From Actinomyces viscosus (GTDB lineage Bacteria; Bacteroidota; Bacteroidia; Flavobacteriales_D; Crocinitomicaceae): a stretch of DNA of 7,273 nucleotides. The position numbers and the translations under genes were made by a program. The first letter of the stretch is position 1; each line of letters opens with the position of its first letter. The stretch lies in NCBI GenBank assembly GCA_943326975.2, contig CALPVI020000084.1:1-7273 (forward strand), given 5' to 3'. Shown here in pieces: positions 5,335 through 7,273 of the stretch. The notes under the pieces were generated by a model. That model did no database searches, was not told the origin of the DNA, and worked only from the letters and a program-made list of their open reading frames with translations.

Positions 5335-7273
5335 TTATTTTCCTAAAGAATATAATACTTCTAAATTTAGTTTTATAGGATATTTTTTTGACAACTCTTC
5401 CAACCATGTTTTTTCTAAATAATTTTGATAATCTGAAGTTATAGCACCTTTGGCTTCAGAAAGTTCTTTCAAACCTGGCTCAAGTACTTCAGCAACCTTA
5501 ATTACATAAATTTTACCATCTAATTCATAGGGCTTATTTACTCCTTTCTCCCAATTTTTTCCTTTAAGAAAGGAAGTATTAGCTATCTCATATTTATTTG
5601 TTTTTACTCTTAAATTCAATTCACTATCCTTGTTGATTTTATCAATTACATGTTTTGAATTAATCGTGTCATTCTGAATCATTTTAAAAACCTCATCAGC
5701 TATTTGTTTATTTGAACATTCGTAGACCATTGCATCCACTCTTTTAATCCAAGTATATTTTGATCTATTTGCCTCAAAATATGCTTTTAATCCTACGGTA
5801 TCTCGCATTGCCTTGTTCCAAACTTTATCAGACATGATTTCATATAATATAATTCCATCGTGATATTCATTCAATAATGCTTTAAATTCTGAATGCTTTT
5901 GAGGTAATTTAGTCTCTTCGTATGATAATATAGCTTCTTTTTCCCATCTTTTATAAAGATTTCCCACTAAAATATCATTCGTAATATTTTTTGGACCTTT
6001 TTGATTTTGTTCAGCATATTTTGCAAACTCTTTTTGACCAAACTTTTTTCCATCAATAATAAAAATTGTCTTATCAGATTTTAACTTTGAAGCCGACCAT
6101 TCTCCCTTTGCAAAATTTGAATCTATATTAGCAACAAACCATTTTAAAGATTTTTTACTTTTATCTTTGAATCCATATTCTTTTTTCAAATTTGAAACGA
6201 AAGACTCTTGTGTTTTCAAAGATCTTTCATCCTTATTTACTTTGGCTTGGATCTCTTTTTTACTAGCATCAAATGTTGGAACATCATACCATTCTACCCT
6301 TTTTATGATATGATAACCATAATTTGTTCTTATAGGTTTACTTATATCTCCATTCTTTTCCAACTTAAAAGCTGCATCTTCAAACTCAGTAACCATTCTG
6401 GTTGTCGAACCTGTTCCAAATACGGGTAATACTCCCCCTTTATTATTTGAACTTGGGTCATCTGAATAATTTTTTACTAGAGTTTCAAAATTTTCACCTT
6501 GAATTAATTTATCATAAATCTCATTGATTTTTTTTGAAGCAGACTGATTATCATCTGGAGAAGCAGATTTAGGAACTGAAACCATAATATGCGCTGTTTT
6601 TATAGATCCTCTTGCTGGTCTAACATCCGTTACTTTAAGAATATGATAACCAAAACGAGTTCTTATTATTTGAGAAACTTTACCAACTTCAGTTTTATAG
6701 GCCGCATCTTCAAAGGGATAAACCATCTGAAAAGCAGTAAAATAACCTAAATCGCCTGCGTTAAATGAAACGGATGGATCTTCTGAATTGGCAACTGCAA
6801 TTCTACCAAAGTCTTCCCCTCCTTCAATCTTTTTCTTTAATTCAGCTATTTTATTATAAATTCTTAAAGTGTCTACCGGTAAAGCATTAGGATCTATTCG
6901 AAGAAGAATATGAGAAGCTTTCACTTCTTTAGTCATTCTATCATATGCCTCTTTAACTAATTCTTGATTTTTTGCTGAATCAATTAAATAGGGCGTAGCA
7001 AGCTGTTTTCTATATCCAGCTAACTCAGATTTCAATTTTGGTAAAGTATCATATCCTAACTTTTCAGCTTCAATTACTTTTAATTGAAATTTTTTGAACA
7101 ACTCAGTATATTCATCCAAAGATTGTTTGTCATATTTAGGATTTGGGTTGTTTTTTAAATAAATCTGTAAAAATTCTGATTTTGTAACTTTTTTACCATC
7201 AACTTCTAATAAAACAGGATCTTGCTGAGCAAATGTTTTAAATAAGAAGAAAGAACTTACTACTAATACAATA
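5335..7273 (-). CDS. Large SurA-like periplasmic peptidyl-prolyl isomerase with two parvulin domains; 5' end cut by the window
   Basis: The frame stays open to the right edge, giving 645 visible residues. An internal TTG at 7117-7119 could be mistaken for the start, but the frame runs 51 codons further with clear family sequence. The first visible residues (IVLVVSSFFLFKTFAQQDP) are the hydrophobic core and cleavage site of a signal peptide, with probable cleavage after TFA, so only a few codons are missing. An N-terminal SurA-like segment follows (VDGKKVTKSEFLQIYLKNN, about 24-42). Parvulin domain 1 lies at about 116-216 (ASHILLRI with His121; FGYHILKV with His210). Domain 2 lies at about 225-326 (AHIMVSV with His228; YGYHIIKRV with His321). 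Both keep the paired histidines and the SxDP/SDDP and FEDAA blocks, so both look catalytically able. The C-terminal 300 or so residues are Lys-rich and unassigned. It should fold or escort envelope proteins in the periplasm. Its own terminator follows, so it is largely uncoupled from the next SurA-like gene. Confidence 0.93.
   Translation of the reverse strand, partial: IVLVVSSFFLFKTFAQQDPVLLEVDGKKVTKSEFLQIYLKNNPNPKYDKQSLDEYTELFKKFQLKVIEAEKLGYDTLPKLKSELAGYRKQLATPYLIDSAKNQELVKEAYDRMTKEVKASHILLRIDPNALPVDTLRIYNKIAELKKKIEGGEDFGRIAVANSEDPSVSFNAGDLGYFTAFQMVYPFEDAAYKTEVGKVSQIIRTRFGYHILKVTDVRPARGSIKTAHIMVSVPKSASPDDNQSASKKINEIYDKLIQGENFETLVKNYSDDPSSNNKGGVLPVFGTGSTTRMVTEFEDAAFKLEKNGDISKPIRTNYGYHIIKRVEWYDVPTFDASKKEIQAKVNKDERSLKTQESFVSNLKKEYGFKDKSKKSLKWFVANIDSNFAKGEWSASKLKSDKTIFIIDGKKFGQKEFAKYAEQNQKGPKNITNDILVGNLYKRWEKEAILSYEETKLPQKHSEFKALLNEYHDGIILYEIMSDKVWNKAMRDTVGLKAYFEANRSKYTWIKRVDAMVYECSNKQIADEVFKMIQNDTINSKHVIDKINKDSELNLRVKTNKYEIANTSFLKGKNWEKGVNKPYELDGKIYVIKVAEVLEPGLKELSEAKGAITSDYQNYLEKTWLEELSKKYPIKLNLEVLYSLGK

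Noticed and set aside
6208..6429. Plus-strand 73-codon open frame with hydrophobic residues inside the large SurA-like gene
   Set aside because: It is the complement of the second parvulin domain; the hydrophobic look comes from reading A-rich Lys codons backwards as T-rich Phe and Leu codons.

Overview
The window is a strongly AT-rich stretch of a Bacteroidota chromosome, most likely from the Flavobacteriales. Four things point there: the beta clamp sequence, weak or absent Shine-Dalgarno sequences with A-rich leaders, a Bacteroidota-type -7 box (TAnnTTTG) before dnaN, and a SurA-like pair next to a MoxR ATPase. No mobile element, CRISPR array, tRNA or rRNA was seen.

Layout: positions 1-2725 are read on the plus strand. 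First comes the 3' part of an outer-membrane beta-barrel-like protein, cut by the left edge. It resembles the C-terminal part of Bacteroidota helix-hairpin-helix proteins. Then comes a complete dnaN, the DNA polymerase III sliding clamp, with its own probable promoter. A perfect inverted repeat at 2742-2781 separates dnaN from the convergent minus-strand genes and should stop transcription from both sides.

Positions 2792-7273 are read on the minus strand, so transcription runs from the right edge leftwards. A large SurA-like periplasmic peptidyl-prolyl isomerase with two intact-looking parvulin domains is cut at its extreme N-terminus by the right edge. A directional terminator and a 207-base gap follow. 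Next are a second, 450-residue SurA-like protein with two degenerate-looking parvulin domains and, 29 bases on, a MoxR-family AAA+ ATPase. These last two probably form one transcript.

The two SurA-like proteins are expected to work in the periplasm on folding and delivery of outer-membrane proteins, while MoxR is a cytoplasmic ATPase of the chaperone type. The window therefore looks like core housekeeping content (replication clamp, envelope protein folding) rather than an accessory island. I found no convincing sign of a new system. The more notable points are the complementary loss of active-site histidines in the shorter SurA-like protein, the MoxR without a von Willebrand-type partner downstream, and the contrast between a symmetric and a strand-specific terminator.
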